From Achromobacter denitrificans NBRC 15125 (lineage in GTDB: Bacteria > Pseudomonadota > Gammaproteobacteria > Burkholderiales > Burkholderiaceae_B), in assembly GCF_001571365.1 (NCBI RefSeq), contig NZ_BCTQ01000019.1, forward strand, positions 58,701-122,700: a stretch of DNA of 64,000 nt. Direction: 5' to 3'. A program made the position numbers and the translations under genes. Shown here one piece after another: positions 35,570 to 46,197 of the stretch (its first letter is position 1; each line of letters starts with the position of its first letter). The notes beneath the pieces were generated by a model. The model was not told the DNA's origin. It saw only the letters and a list, made by a program, of their open reading frames with translations, and did not search any database.

Positions 35570-36411
35570 GAAGTGATTGCTCCTTGTTCTGCCGCGTGCC
35601 AGACCTTGAGTGCGTCGACGGTGGCGGCCACATCGTGCACGCGCACGATGGAGGCGCCCCGCGCCACGCAGGCCAGCGCCGCGGCGATGCTGCCGGGCAA
35701 CCTGTCGTTCACCGGCCGGCCAGTCGCCTGGCCGATCATGGTTTTGCGCGACAGGCCGATCAGCAATGGATAGCCGATGCTGCGCAGGCCGGACAGCCGG
35801 CGCAACAGTTGGAAGTTCTGGTCGCCAGTCTTGCCGAAGCCGAAGCCCGGATCGAGCACGATGCGGCGGGGATCGACCCAGGCGGCGCGCAGCTTGTGCG
35901 CGCGAGCTCCCAGAAAAATCCCGATTTCACCGATCAGGTCGGTGTATTCGGGCGGGGTCGCCTGCATGGTGCGAGGCTCGCCCTTCATGTGCATCACGCA
36001 CAGCCCGCAGCGCGATTGCGCCACCGCCTCGACGGCGCCAGGCTGACGAAAGCCGTAGATATCGTTGATCATGTCGGCGCCCGCGTCCAGCACGGCCCGC
36101 ATGACTTCCGGCTTGAAAGTGTCGATCGACAGCGGCACGCCGCAGTCGCGCAGCGCCTCGATCACCGGCAGCAGCCGGGCCAGTTCGTCGCCCACGGAGA
36201 CGGGATCGGCGCCGGGCCGCGTGGATTCGCCGCCCAGGTCCAGGATCTGGGCGCCCTCTTCGATCAACTGGCGCGCATGCGCCACCGCGGAATCCGTATC
36301 GTCGTGCTGGCCGCCGTCGGAAAACGAGTCCGGCGTGACATTGACGATACCCATGACAAGCGGGCGCTCGAGATCAAACTCGAAGCGCCCGCAAAGAAAG
36401 TTATTTGCCAT
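35566..36411 (-). CDS. folP: Dihydropteroate synthase
   Basis: A 281-residue TIM-barrel enzyme joining p-aminobenzoate to the pterin diphosphate in folate synthesis; target of sulfonamides. [15 protein letters not shown] near residue 20, [25 protein letters not shown], the MHMKGEP loop, DPGFGFGKT and a closing [12 protein letters not shown] mark the family. It lies 18 bases after ftsH. Confidence 0.97.
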   Translation of the reverse strand: MANNFLCGRFEFDLERPLVMGIVNVTPDSFSDGGQHDDTDSAVAHARQLIEEGAQILDLGGESTRPGADPVSVGDELARLLPVIEALRDCGVPLSIDTFKPEVMRAVLDAGADMINDIYGFRQPGAVEAVAQSRCGLCVMHMKGEPRTMQATPPEYTDLIGEIGIFLGARAHKLRAAWVDPRRIVLDPGFGFGKTGDQNFQLLRRLSGLRSIGYPLLIGLSRKTMIGQATGRPVNDRLPGSIAAALACVARGASIVRVHDVAATVDALKVWHAAEQGAITS

Positions 36412-36429
36412 AACTCAGGACGAAAGCCC

Positions 36430-38316
<1,887 letters not shown>

Positions 38317-38519
38317 GGTCGATCTCCTGCTTTCGATTCCGACCGGCGACCGCGCACCCGCATATGGCACAGTCACAAGTATGTCAATAGCCCATTCTAC
38401 CCTGTCAGGCGAGATTGCGTCCTGGCATCCCTGGGCCCCTCTAGATTTCGTCTGATTCGTAAGTTTTCTGGTCGTTGTCTCGGCAGGCGATAGGTTTTTC
38501 TTGCCCGGGCGGGCCCGGG

Positions 38520-39152
38520 CTATTTCAGATCGCGCGCAACCAAAAAGGTTTCGGAGGATTTGTCCCGAGACGCCTTCGGCTTGCGTTCGACCACCCGCTT
38601 GAAGCGCTGTTTGTAGGACTGCACGATCTGCGAAAAGCCGCTGCCGTGGAAGGCCTTGACGATCAGCGCCCCGTTGGGCTTCAGGTGGGCGCAGGCGAAT
38701 TCCATCGCCAACTCGCACACATGCTGGATACGCGCCGAATCGGCGCTACCCACGCCTGACAAGTTGGGGGCCATGTCGGAAATAACAAGGTCTACCGCGC
38801 GCGATCCGACCATGTCTTCCAATTGTTTCAAAACGTCATCCTCACGGAAGTCGCCCTGGATGAATTCGACCCCCGCCACCGGCTCCATGGGCAGGAGATC
38901 CAGCGCGATGATGCGGCCGTCCACGACGCCGCCCGGCCCCGCCAGGCGCTCGCGCGCGACCTGGGACCAGCTGCCGGGCGCCGAGCCCAGGTCCACGACC
39001 AGGTCACCCCGGCGCATCAGTTTTTCGGCGTCGAGGATCTCGATCAATTTGAAGGCGGCGCGGGCCCGGTAGCCCTTCTGTTGCGCCAGCTTCACATAGG
39101 GATCATTGATGTGCTGGTGAATCCAGTCTTTGGAGAATTTATTCTTGGCCAT
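38520..39152 (-). CDS. rlmE: 23S rRNA 2'-O-ribose methyltransferase RlmE (FtsJ/RrmJ)
   Basis: A 210-residue SAM-dependent methyltransferase modifying U2552 of 23S rRNA. N-terminal [11 protein letters not shown] with the catalytic lysine, SAM loop [25 protein letters not shown] with the catalytic aspartate, and [10 protein letters not shown] with the second lysine are in place (K-D-K-E type). It precedes ftsH on the same strand and is divergent from yhbY, the starts only 18 bases apart. Confidence 0.96.
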   Translation of the reverse strand: MAKNKFSKDWIHQHINDPYVKLAQQKGYRARAAFKLIEILDAEKLMRRGDLVVDLGSAPGSWSQVARERLAGPGGVVDGRIIALDLLPMEPVAGVEFIQGDFREDDVLKQLEDMVGSRAVDLVISDMAPNLSGVGSADSARIQHVCELAMEFACAHLKPNGALIVKAFHGSGFSQIVQSYKQRFKRVVERKPKASRDKSSETFLVARDLK

Positions 39153-39170
39153 TACCGTACAATTCCACGC

Positions 39171-39764
39171 ATGCCTATATTAGAACTTACCTCTCGTGAG
39201 CGCAGCGACCTTCGGTCCGCCGCTCACCCTCTGCGCCCCGTCGTCCTGATCGGCGACAACGGCCTGACCGAAGCCGTGCTCAAGGAAATCGACCTGGCGC
39301 TGACTTCGCACGGCCTCATCAAGGTGCGCGCCGGCGGCGACGACCGCGAAGCCCGCGAAGCCATGCTGTCGACCATCTGCGACACGCTCTCGTGCGCGCC
39401 GGTCCACCACCTGGGCAAGATCCTGATCCTGTTCCGCCCGCTGGCCGGCAACATCAAGCCCGCCTCGCTGGCCGCCCTGGAACCCGAACGCCCGGCCAAA
39501 CGCCGCGCTTCCGAGCCCCATACGCCCAAGAAGCTGGCCGCCGAAGGCAAGACCCTCGCCAAGCGCCCGCGCCGCAGCGAAACCGAGGAACCCAAGCCCA
39601 AGACGCGCTTCGTTCCCGCGGACCAGCTCAACAAGAACGGCAAGCCCATGCGCCCCAGCACCAAGAAGGCCTCCGGCAGCGGCCACGGCATCCCTCGCCG
39701 CGCCGGCAGCGCCCTCAGCCTGCGGGCCGGAGCCCGCAGCGGCACCAGCCGCCGGTCGAAATAA
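39171..39764 (+). CDS. yhbY: YhbY-family CRM-domain RNA-binding protein with long basic tail
   Basis: A 197-residue protein. Residues 1-95 are the CRM domain ([36 protein letters not shown], then the [10 protein letters not shown] loop), associated with pre-50S ribosome assembly. The remaining 100 residues are a lysine/arginine/proline-rich, probably disordered tail absent from the roughly 97-residue E. coli protein. ATG at 39171 follows the divergent rlmE start closely; an in-frame extension to 38823 would overlap rlmE antisense and is rejected. Confidence 0.9.
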   Translation: MPILELTSRERSDLRSAAHPLRPVVLIGDNGLTEAVLKEIDLALTSHGLIKVRAGGDDREAREAMLSTICDTLSCAPVHHLGKILILFRPLAGNIKPASLAALEPERPAKRRASEPHTPKKLAAEGKTLAKRPRRSETEEPKPKTRFVPADQLNKNGKPMRPSTKKASGSGHGIPRRAGSALSLRAGARSGTSRRSK

Positions 39765-39780
39765 AAAAATACGGCGGCAA

Positions 39781-39832
39781 TATTGCCCCCACGCTGCGCC
39801 TGCGGCTTGCTGGCCCCAGGGGGCCGGCAATA
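39781..39832. repeat. GC-rich hairpin repeat between yhbY and greA
   Basis: TATTGCC (39781-39787) pairs with GGCAATA (39826-39832), enclosing CCCC-rich and GGGGG-rich segments and a GCGCCTGCGGC core like the block at 29011-29057. It lies between the convergent yhbY and greA genes and may stop transcription from both sides. The rest of this gap shows nothing clear. Confidence 0.5.
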
Positions 39833-39972
39833 GTAAACCGTAAACGCCAGGCACAAAAACGGGCGCTTTACGCGCCCGGCCCACCACAGCTGCCCGCATT
39901 GATCCGCGGATTCCGCGCTACGCGCGGTTCGGACTATGGTGTTTTGACAGTTTCCAGCAGACTACTTCGGCG

Positions 39973-40449
39973 TCAGATGTAACGAACGCCCAGGACTTCA
40001 TACTCGCGAACACCAGCCGGGGCCTTGACCTCGACTACGTCGCCTTCGCTCTTGCCGATCAATGCGCGGGCCACCGGGCTCGACACGGAGATCAGGTTCG
40101 ATTTGATGTCGGCTTCAACGTCGCCGACGATCTGGTACGTCACGCGATCGCCCGAATCCAGGTCCTCGATCTCGACGGTTGCGCCAAACACGGCGCGGCC
40201 TTCGGCCTCAAGGGCGGTGGGGTCGATCAGGTGGGCATTGGAAAGCGTGCCTTCAAGCTCAGCAATCCGGCCCTCGATGAAGCCTTGGCGCTCGCGAGCA
40301 GCATCGTACTCGGCGTTTTCCGACAGATCGCCCTGCGCGCGCGCCTCGGCGATGGCGTTAATCACGGCGGGACGTTCCACGGTTTTCAGCCGCTGGAGCT
40401 CTTCTTGCAAGCGCTCGGCCCCGCGCACGGTCAAAGGAATGGCAGACAT
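39973..40449 (-). CDS. greA: Transcription elongation factor GreA
   Basis: A 158-residue factor that stimulates RNA polymerase to cleave backtracked transcripts. N-terminal coiled coil with the acidic tip [13 protein letters not shown] (Asp and Glu that reach the active site, about residues 41-53), C-terminal [15 protein letters not shown] and [15 protein letters not shown]. The start at 40449 gives the standard length; an upstream start at 40632 would cross two leader hairpins. In many relatives greA directly follows carB; here carB lies 11 kb away with other genes between. Confidence 0.97.
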   Translation of the reverse strand: MSAIPLTVRGAERLQEELQRLKTVERPAVINAIAEARAQGDLSENAEYDAARERQGFIEGRIAELEGTLSNAHLIDPTALEAEGRAVFGATVEIEDLDSGDRVTYQIVGDVEADIKSNLISVSSPVARALIGKSEGDVVEVKAPAGVREYEVLGVRYI

Positions 40450-40470
40450 GTCGTTTCCCAAACAAAAGTA

Positions 40471-40496
40471 GAAAACGCCCCCGACGGAGCGTTCTC
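40471..40496 (-). terminator. Second leader hairpin before greA
   Basis: On the minus-strand RNA an 11-bp stem (two G-U pairs) is followed by UUUUCUACUUUUG, ending 22 bases before the greA ATG. The G-U pairs mean it forms well only in the greA direction. It looks like an attenuator. Confidence 0.65.
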
Positions 40497-40577
40497 GGTG
40501 AAGGTCGCAAAGGCCCGCGCGCGGATGCCGCCGGGTACTTCGATAATGACGGTGCGGCGCGGACGACCAAAACAAAA

Positions 40578-40601
40578 CCCCGGCTCGGGTCGGAACCGGG
40601 G
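40578..40601 (-). terminator. First leader hairpin before greA
   Basis: CCCCGG/CCGGGG stem with a partly paired interior, followed on the minus strand by TTTTGTTTTGG. No minus-strand gene lies upstream before 42793, so it can only act on the greA leader or on stray transcripts. Confidence 0.75.
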
Positions 40602-40614
40602 CAATCAAGGTCAT

Positions 40615-40643
40615 ATTGTGGGCAAAGTCCACGGGAATTGCAA
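40615..40643 (-). promoter_or_regulatory. Candidate greA promoter
   Basis: Minus-strand TTGCAA (40643-40638), 17-base spacer, CACAAT (40620-40615): 4 of 6 matches in each box with ideal spacing. The start point would be near 40608, only a few bases before the first leader hairpin. Confidence 0.5.
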
Positions 40644-41123
40644 GCTGCCGGAGAAAACGTCGTTTTCGGCGGATTTCGCCGCTGTAACACGCTAAAACCC
40701 GTCATTTCCATCAACTGTCCTTGCTTTCACGCAAGATGCGGCGGCAATCGCGGTCGCCCGAAGATTTCACGCGCCTTTTTGTTGCGGGAAAACTACTCGG
40801 GGATAACCTCTATCGCCGCCCGACATCGCATCGACCCGAGAAAAAACCCTGAAGCAAATCCGCAAAACCGGTATAAAAACAAAATAGTTCAATTAATGAC
40901 TAATTAATACAAAACATTATTCTCGAACGGTTTCTCCCGCCCCTCATAAAGGCATCCCCGCCCGCGACGGCGGACTGCGCGGGACGGGTTGCTGGCGATC
41001 TTGGCGGTTCTGGCGGGCGCATCGCACAACCACCCGGCGCGACGCCCGCCGCTCCTGCGCGCGGAGGGCAGCCCGGGGCCGGCCCTGCTCGCGACGGAGT
41101 GCGTTGAGTAAGGAGAAATGCTC
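40644..41123. other. Gap between greA and the chemoreceptor gene
   Basis: No supported gene. The part around 40855-40925 is strikingly AT-rich compared with the rest of the window and probably holds the chemoreceptor promoter; I could not find a convincing sigma-28 motif. A frame at 40638-40907 (+) looks like chance. Confidence 0.4.
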
Positions 41124-42743
41124 ATGCTGGAAAAACTGAAAGTCCGCACGGGAATGCTGCTGGTGCTGGGCTGCTTCGTGCTTGCCCTGACGCTGGCCAG
41201 CGGAGTGGGCTGGATGAACGCCCAAAGCAGCGTCACCGAGATCAAGGACTTGAACAACGTCGCGGCGCAGCAGGTCGACCCCTTGTACGACGCGAACGCC
41301 GCGCTGCTTCGCACGCGCTTGGCGCTTGGCGCGGGCATGGCGGCCATGCAGTCCGGCGCCATGGACCGCGCCGCCCAGGCCGCGCAGGACGCCGCCAGCC
41401 ATCTGGCCACGGCCCGCGAGCGCTTCACCCGCTACATGGCTGTGCCCAAGACCGAGCGCGGCCAGGTGCTGGCGCAGGCGCTGCAAGGCCGCTTCACGGA
41501 GTACGGGGCGGTACTGGACGCGCTGGGCGCGGCCCTGACAGAGCGCTCCCCGGCCCGCTATCAGCAGGACGAGAGCCGGATTCCGCAGGCGGACGCCTTG
41601 TTCGTGAAGGACATGCAGGCCTTCCTCGCGCGAGTCGAGGAACGCAGCAGCAGCGTGCTGGCCAGTTCCGAACGGACCTACGCCACCGCGCGGATCTCGG
41701 CGATCGCCCTGATGTCGGCCGCGCTGCTGCTGACGGCCCTGTGCTGGACGTTCATCCGCCGCGGGGTGCTGCTGCCCCTGCAGGAAGCCGGCCGGCACTT
41801 CGACCGCATCGCGGCGGGCGACCTGACGGCGCGCGTGGAAAGCCGCTCGGGCAACGAGATCGGCGCCCTATTCGCCGCCCTGCGACGCATGCAGGAGGGG
41901 CTGACCCGCACCGTGACGTCCGTGCGCCAGGGCGTGGAGGAAATCAACGTGGGCGCGGCGGAGATCGCGGCGGGCAATGCCAACCTCTCCACGCGCACCG
42001 AAGAGCAGGCCGCGGCGCTGGAGGAAACCGCGTCGACCATGGAAGAGCTGGCCGTCACGGTCAAGCAGAACGCGGAGAACGCCATACAGGCCAACCAGCT
42101 GGCCGCGGCCAGCATGGACGTGGCGCAGCGCGGCGGCCAGACCGTGGACCAGGTGGTGGCCACCATGCAGGGCATCTCGGACAGCTCGCGCCGCATCGCC
42201 GACATCGTGTCGGTGATAGACGGGATCGCCTTCCAGACCAACATCCTGGCGCTGAACGCGGCCGTCGAGGCAGCCAGGGCCGGCGAGCAGGGCAAGGGCT
42301 TCGCGGTGGTCGCGGGCGAGGTCCGCTCCCTGGCCCAACGCGCCGCGCAGGCGGCCAAGGAGATCAAGGGCTTGATCGAGACCTCGGTGGATACCGTCGC
42401 GGCCGGCTCGGAACAGGTTGCCGCCGCCGGCCGCACCATGGAGGAGATCGTGACCTCGGTGCAGCGCGTGGCCGGCATCATGGGCGAGATATCGGCCGCC
42501 TCCGCCCAGCAGGCCGGCGGCATCGACCAGGTCAGCCTGGCGATCACGCAGATGGACGAAGTGACGCAGCAGAACGCGGCGCTGGTGGAAGAGGCGTCCG
42601 CCGCCGCGGCGGCGATGGAGGAACAGGCGCGGCGCCTGGCCGACGCCACGGCCGTGTTCAAGACGCAGTCCGGGCAGGTCATCGAGGCGGCGCCGGCGCC
42701 CTTGGCCCGCATGCCGCAAGCCTCGCGGCTGACCCGCGGCTAG
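41124..42743 (+). CDS. Methyl-accepting chemotaxis protein
   Basis: A 539-residue chemoreceptor: membrane helix about 10-30, four-helix periplasmic sensor (about 30-188), second helix about 190-212, HAMP domain with [13 protein letters not shown], and a signalling coiled coil with methylation-type glutamate/glutamine sites ([23 protein letters not shown]) and the conserved hairpin tip [21 protein letters not shown]. No C-terminal CheR-binding NWETF. I choose ATG 41124, eight bases from AGGAG, over ATG 41118. The sensor is TarH-like; its ligand cannot be told. Confidence 0.93.
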   Translation: MLEKLKVRTGMLLVLGCFVLALTLASGVGWMNAQSSVTEIKDLNNVAAQQVDPLYDANAALLRTRLALGAGMAAMQSGAMDRAAQAAQDAASHLATARERFTRYMAVPKTERGQVLAQALQGRFTEYGAVLDALGAALTERSPARYQQDESRIPQADALFVKDMQAFLARVEERSSSVLASSERTYATARISAIALMSAALLLTALCWTFIRRGVLLPLQEAGRHFDRIAAGDLTARVESRSGNEIGALFAALRRMQEGLTRTVTSVRQGVEEINVGAAEIAAGNANLSTRTEEQAAALEETASTMEELAVTVKQNAENAIQANQLAAASMDVAQRGGQTVDQVVATMQGISDSSRRIADIVSVIDGIAFQTNILALNAAVEAARAGEQGKGFAVVAGEVRSLAQRAAQAAKEIKGLIETSVDTVAAGSEQVAAAGRTMEEIVTSVQRVAGIMGEISAASAQQAGGIDQVSLAITQMDEVTQQNAALVEEASAAAAAMEEQARRLADATAVFKTQSGQVIEAAPAPLARMPQASRLTRG

Positions 42744-42759
42744 GCCCGCGGACGTGGCC

Positions 42760-42785
42760 GGGGGGAACGCGGGCGCGTTCCCCCC
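42760..42785. terminator. Bidirectional hairpin between convergent genes
   Basis: Perfect 12-bp stem GGGGGGAACGCG and its complement around a two-base loop, between the chemoreceptor stop and the permease stop. No T run on either side. Confidence 0.55.
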
Positions 42786-42792
42786 GCCGCGC

Positions 42793-44106
42793 CTATGACT
42801 TCCTGCGACGCAGCAAGGCGTAGAGGATGATGGCGCCGAAGGTCGCGGTACCGATGCCGCCCAGCGTGAACGAGCCCAGCTTGACGGTGAAGTCACCCGC
42901 GCCCAGCACCAGCGTGACCGCGGCCACGATCAGGTTGCGGTTGTCGCTGAAATCCACCTGGTTCACCACCCAGATGCGGGCGCCGGCGATGGCGATCAGG
43001 CCGAACACCACGACCGACATCCCGCCCAGCACGGGCCCCGGGATGGTCTGGATCAGCGCGCCGAACTTGGGCGAGAAGCCCAGGACGATGGCGATCAGGG
43101 CGGCCACCACGAACACCAGCGTGGAATAGATGCGGGTAACCGCCATCACGCCGATGTTCTCCGCGTAGGTGGTGACGCCCGTGCCGCCCACGGCGCCGGA
43201 CACCATGGTCGCGACGCCGTCGCCCACGAAGGCGCGGCCCAGGTAGCGGTCCAGGTCCTGGCCGGTCATGGCGCTGACGGCCTTCACGTGGCCCAGGTTC
43301 TCGGCCACCAGGATGATCGCGACGGGCACGATCAGGCCCATGGCTTCGGCCTTGAAGACCGGCGCGGCGAAATGCGGCAGGCCGAACCAGGCGGCCGCCG
43401 AGACCGCGGCGAAGTCGATGGGCTTGCCCATGCCCAGGCCGTTGGCGAAGACGCCGTACACCACGCAGGCCAGGATCATGCCCACGAGAATCAGCAGGCG
43501 CTGCACCATGCCCTTGGTAAACACGGCGATGCCGCCCACGCAGAGGATGGTGACCATCGCCATGACGCTGTCGAAGCCCGACGCCCCCATGGCGCCCTTG
43601 GCGGCGATGGGCGCCAGGTTCAGGCCGATCACGGCGACCACTGCGCCCGTGACGACGGGCGGCATCAGCGTATCGATCCAGTTCGCGCCGCCGCCGGCCC
43701 GCGCGTTCGCGAACCATACGATCAGGCCGATCAGCGTGTAGGCCAGGCCGCAGGCGATGATGGCGCCCAGCGCCACGCCGATGTTGGCGTTCGGGCCGGC
43801 GCCGGCGTAGCCGGTCACCGCGATCACGCCGCCGATGAAGGCGAAGCTGGAGCCCAGGTAGCTCGGCACCCGGCCGCCCACGAACAGGAAGAAGATCAGC
43901 GTGCCGATGCCCGACATCAGGATCGCGACGTTCGGGTCGAAGCCCATGAGCAGCGGCGCCAGCACGGTGGACCCGAACATGGCGACCACGTGCTGGGCGC
44001 CCATGGCCACGTTCTTGGGCCAGGACAGCCTTTCGTCGGGCGCGATGATGACGCCGGGCTCGGCGTCATCGGCCAGGCGCCAGCGCGGAAAATAGGAATT
44101 GGACAT
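42793..44106 (-). CDS. NCS2-family uracil/xanthine-type permease
   Basis: A 437-residue membrane transporter with 12-14 hydrophobic segments. Family landmarks: GAQHVVAMFGSTVLAPLLMGFDPN at the first helices, the VAENLGHVKAVSAMTG loop with the substrate-site glutamate, and GGTGVTTYAENIGVMAVTR, the NCS2 signature. The closest characterised types are UraA and RutG, proton-coupled pyrimidine importers. ATG at 44106 with a GGGGAA site. No pyrimidine catabolism gene lies beside it. Confidence 0.92.
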   Translation of the reverse strand: MSNSYFPRWRLADDAEPGVIIAPDERLSWPKNVAMGAQHVVAMFGSTVLAPLLMGFDPNVAILMSGIGTLIFFLFVGGRVPSYLGSSFAFIGGVIAVTGYAGAGPNANIGVALGAIIACGLAYTLIGLIVWFANARAGGGANWIDTLMPPVVTGAVVAVIGLNLAPIAAKGAMGASGFDSVMAMVTILCVGGIAVFTKGMVQRLLILVGMILACVVYGVFANGLGMGKPIDFAAVSAAAWFGLPHFAAPVFKAEAMGLIVPVAIILVAENLGHVKAVSAMTGQDLDRYLGRAFVGDGVATMVSGAVGGTGVTTYAENIGVMAVTRIYSTLVFVVAALIAIVLGFSPKFGALIQTIPGPVLGGMSVVVFGLIAIAGARIWVVNQVDFSDNRNLIVAAVTLVLGAGDFTVKLGSFTLGGIGTATFGAIILYALLRRRKS

Positions 44107-44258
44107 GGATTCCCCGGGATGTGATTCGAATGGAGGATACGGATTGCGAGCGGGCGCCAGTGTAAAGGGGGCTGCGAAGGGCGGGCAATGCTTAAGTTCC
44201 GCGCAGGAATGCCGTATTGGTAGAAACCCCGAAATCCTTACAGGCAGCAGGAGCAACC

Positions 44259-44678
44259 ATGGCGATCAATTCCATCAGCGGCACCTCCCGGATCAACAGC
44301 CTGGCCGACCTCTGGGCCGAGAAGATCCAGGCCAACAAGGAAGCCAGGAACGGGCAGTCCTCGGAAGCGTCCGTCTCGAACGAGGACGGCAGGATCCGCG
44401 TCAGCAACCCCGGCGGCATGAAAGTGGGCGGCGCGCAGGCGGCCGAAGAAACCGACAACGACGACGAATTCACCCGCCAGATCAAGGAGTTGCAGAAGCA
44501 GCTCAAGCGCGTCATGGAGCAGATCGCCAGGGTCAAGGCCAGCGGCATGTCTGCCGAAATGAAAGCCCAGCAGTTGCAGGCGCTCAATGCGCAGGCCCTG
44601 CAGATCCAGGCGCAGATCGCGCAGGTCATGGCGCAGCAGGCCCGCGCCATGAAGGGCGGCGTGTCCGCCACGGCCTAG
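44259..44678 (+). CDS. Small FlxA-like coiled-coil protein
   Basis: A 139-residue soluble protein. The N-terminal 60 residues are polar and probably flexible; residues about 65-125 form a glutamine-rich amphipathic coiled coil (TRQIKELQKQLKRVMEQIARV, then LQALNAQALQIQAQIAQVMAQQ) typical of FlxA-like proteins, which in E. coli are under flagellar control. AGGAG site before the ATG. It stands alone between the divergent permease and the ABC importer. Function unknown; the nearby chemoreceptor makes a motility link possible but not shown. Confidence 0.7.
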   Translation: MAINSISGTSRINSLADLWAEKIQANKEARNGQSSEASVSNEDGRIRVSNPGGMKVGGAQAAEETDNDDEFTRQIKELQKQLKRVMEQIARVKASGMSAEMKAQQLQALNAQALQIQAQIAQVMAQQARAMKGGVSATA

Positions 44679-44756
44679 CGCCGAACGCCGCGGCCGGCCC
44701 CGCTGATAGGCCGCATCAAAATTTCTGATTGGACGCATCGCGGACCAGACATTACT

Positions 44757-44786
44757 GTCTCCGGACAAATCTAAAACCACGGAGAC
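44757..44786 (+). promoter_or_regulatory. Hairpin covering the ribosome site of the ABC binding-protein gene
   Basis: GTCTCCG (44757-44763) is the exact complement of CGGAGAC (44780-44786), which contains the ribosome site of the gene starting at 44792. The loop is 16 bases and AT-rich. In the mRNA this 7-bp stem would hide the ribosome site. Confidence 0.5.
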
Positions 44787-44791
44787 AAACC

Positions 44792-46117
44792 ATGCACGCA
44801 ATGCGCACAGCCCTCGCAGGGGCGCTGCTGGCCGTTTGCGCCGCGCCGGCCCTGGCCGGCACGGTGACGGTGATCACGTCGTTCCCCAAGGACCTGACCC
44901 AGGCCTACAAGACCGCGTTCGAAAAGGCCAATCCCGGCATTACGCTGGAAATCCTGAACAAGAACACCGTGTCGGGCATCGCCTATGTGCGCGAAACGCC
45001 CGCCGGCCAGCGTCCCGAAGTGTTCTGGGCCAGCGCGCCCGACGCCTTCGAGGTGCTGGGCCGCGACAAGCTGCTGGCCAAGTCGGCCGACGTGGCGAAC
45101 AAGGACGTGCCGGACAAGATCGGCAACTACCCCATCAACGATCCCGGCGGCATGTACCTGGGGCAGGCGCTGGCCGGCTACGGCATCATCTACAACACGC
45201 GCTACATCGCCGCGCACAAGCTTCCCGCGCCGGTCGAATGGAAGGACCTGCTGGCGCCGCACTGGTTCGGCCACGTCGGCATCACCTCGCCGTCGCGCTC
45301 CGGCACGATGCACCTGACCGTCGAAACCATCCTCCAGGGCGAGGGCTGGGACGAAGGCTGGCGCACGCTGCTGCGCATGTCCGGCAACAGCAGCGCCGTC
45401 ACCGAGCGCTCCTTCGGCGTGCCCGACGGCGTGAACAACGGCCAGTTCGGCGCCGGCCCGGTCATCGACTTCTTCGGCCTCTCCAGCAAGTACTCCAAGT
45501 TCCCGGTCGATTTCGTCTATCCGTCCGAAACCGCCATCGTGCCCGCCAACATCGCCCTGATCGAAGGCGCGAAGAACACCGAGGAAGGCAAGAAGTTCAT
45601 CGCCTTCACGCTCAGCCAGGCGGGCCAGGAACTGCTGCTGGAGCCCAAGATCTCGCGCCTGCCGGTGCTGCCCTACTCCGCGCTGGCCGGCAAGATCCCG
45701 CCGGGCTATCCGGACCCGGCCGAAATCGCCAAGCGCAGCAAGGTGCAGTTCAACGCCGACCTGTCCCAGACGCGCTACTACGTGGTGCAGTCGCTGTACG
45801 ACCAGACCGTCACGTTCCGCCTGAAGGAACTGCAGGCGGCCACCAAGGCGATCTACGACGCCGAAGCCAAGCTGGGCGACAAGGCCAAGAGCGGCAAGCC
45901 GGCGGAACTGCTGGACCAGGCTCGCAAGCTGGCCTGGGCGCCGCTGGTGGACGGCAAGAAAGCCGCCGACCCGGCCTTCCTGGCGATCTTCGCCGGCAAC
46001 AAGAAGGACGCCGCCGTAAACCAGCAGATCACGCAGCTGGAAGGCGAGTGGAACGGGCGCGCCCGCGCCAACTATGAAGAAGCCGTGAAGCTGGCCAAGC
46101 AGGCCGCGGCGCTCTGA
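44792..46117 (+). CDS. ABC importer binding protein, Fe3+/aminoethylphosphonate class
   Basis: A 441-residue periplasmic receptor with signal peptide 1-24 (cleavage ALA-GT). The lobe sequence VTVITSFPKDLTQAYKTAFEKANPGITLE and the YPSETAIVPANIALIEGAKN hinge region place it with the FbpA/PhnS-like cluster. It is about 100 residues longer than typical members, the extra being a helical C-terminal part (residues about 325-441). First gene of the importer operon. The class covers ferric iron, thiamine and 2-aminoethylphosphonate, so the ligand is open. Confidence 0.8.
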   Translation: MHAMRTALAGALLAVCAAPALAGTVTVITSFPKDLTQAYKTAFEKANPGITLEILNKNTVSGIAYVRETPAGQRPEVFWASAPDAFEVLGRDKLLAKSADVANKDVPDKIGNYPINDPGGMYLGQALAGYGIIYNTRYIAAHKLPAPVEWKDLLAPHWFGHVGITSPSRSGTMHLTVETILQGEGWDEGWRTLLRMSGNSSAVTERSFGVPDGVNNGQFGAGPVIDFFGLSSKYSKFPVDFVYPSETAIVPANIALIEGAKNTEEGKKFIAFTLSQAGQELLLEPKISRLPVLPYSALAGKIPPGYPDPAEIAKRSKVQFNADLSQTRYYVVQSLYDQTVTFRLKELQAATKAIYDAEAKLGDKAKSGKPAELLDQARKLAWAPLVDGKKAADPAFLAIFAGNKKDAAVNQQITQLEGEWNGRARANYEEAVKLAKQAAAL

Positions 46118-46197
46118 ACGGCAAGCCCCCAGGCCGGCGGCGGGCGGACCTGGTCCGCCCGCCGCCGGCTGCTCCCTGGACGATTTCGGGATTCTCG

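Noticed and set aside
38504..38520. GC-rich hairpin just after the rlmE stop as a terminator
   Set aside because: The downstream side on the minus strand has no T run, and ftsH follows on the same strand; read-through is as likely.
40638..40907. 89-codon frame between greA and the chemoreceptor gene
   Set aside because: No ribosome site, odd composition, and it overlaps the greA promoter in antisense.
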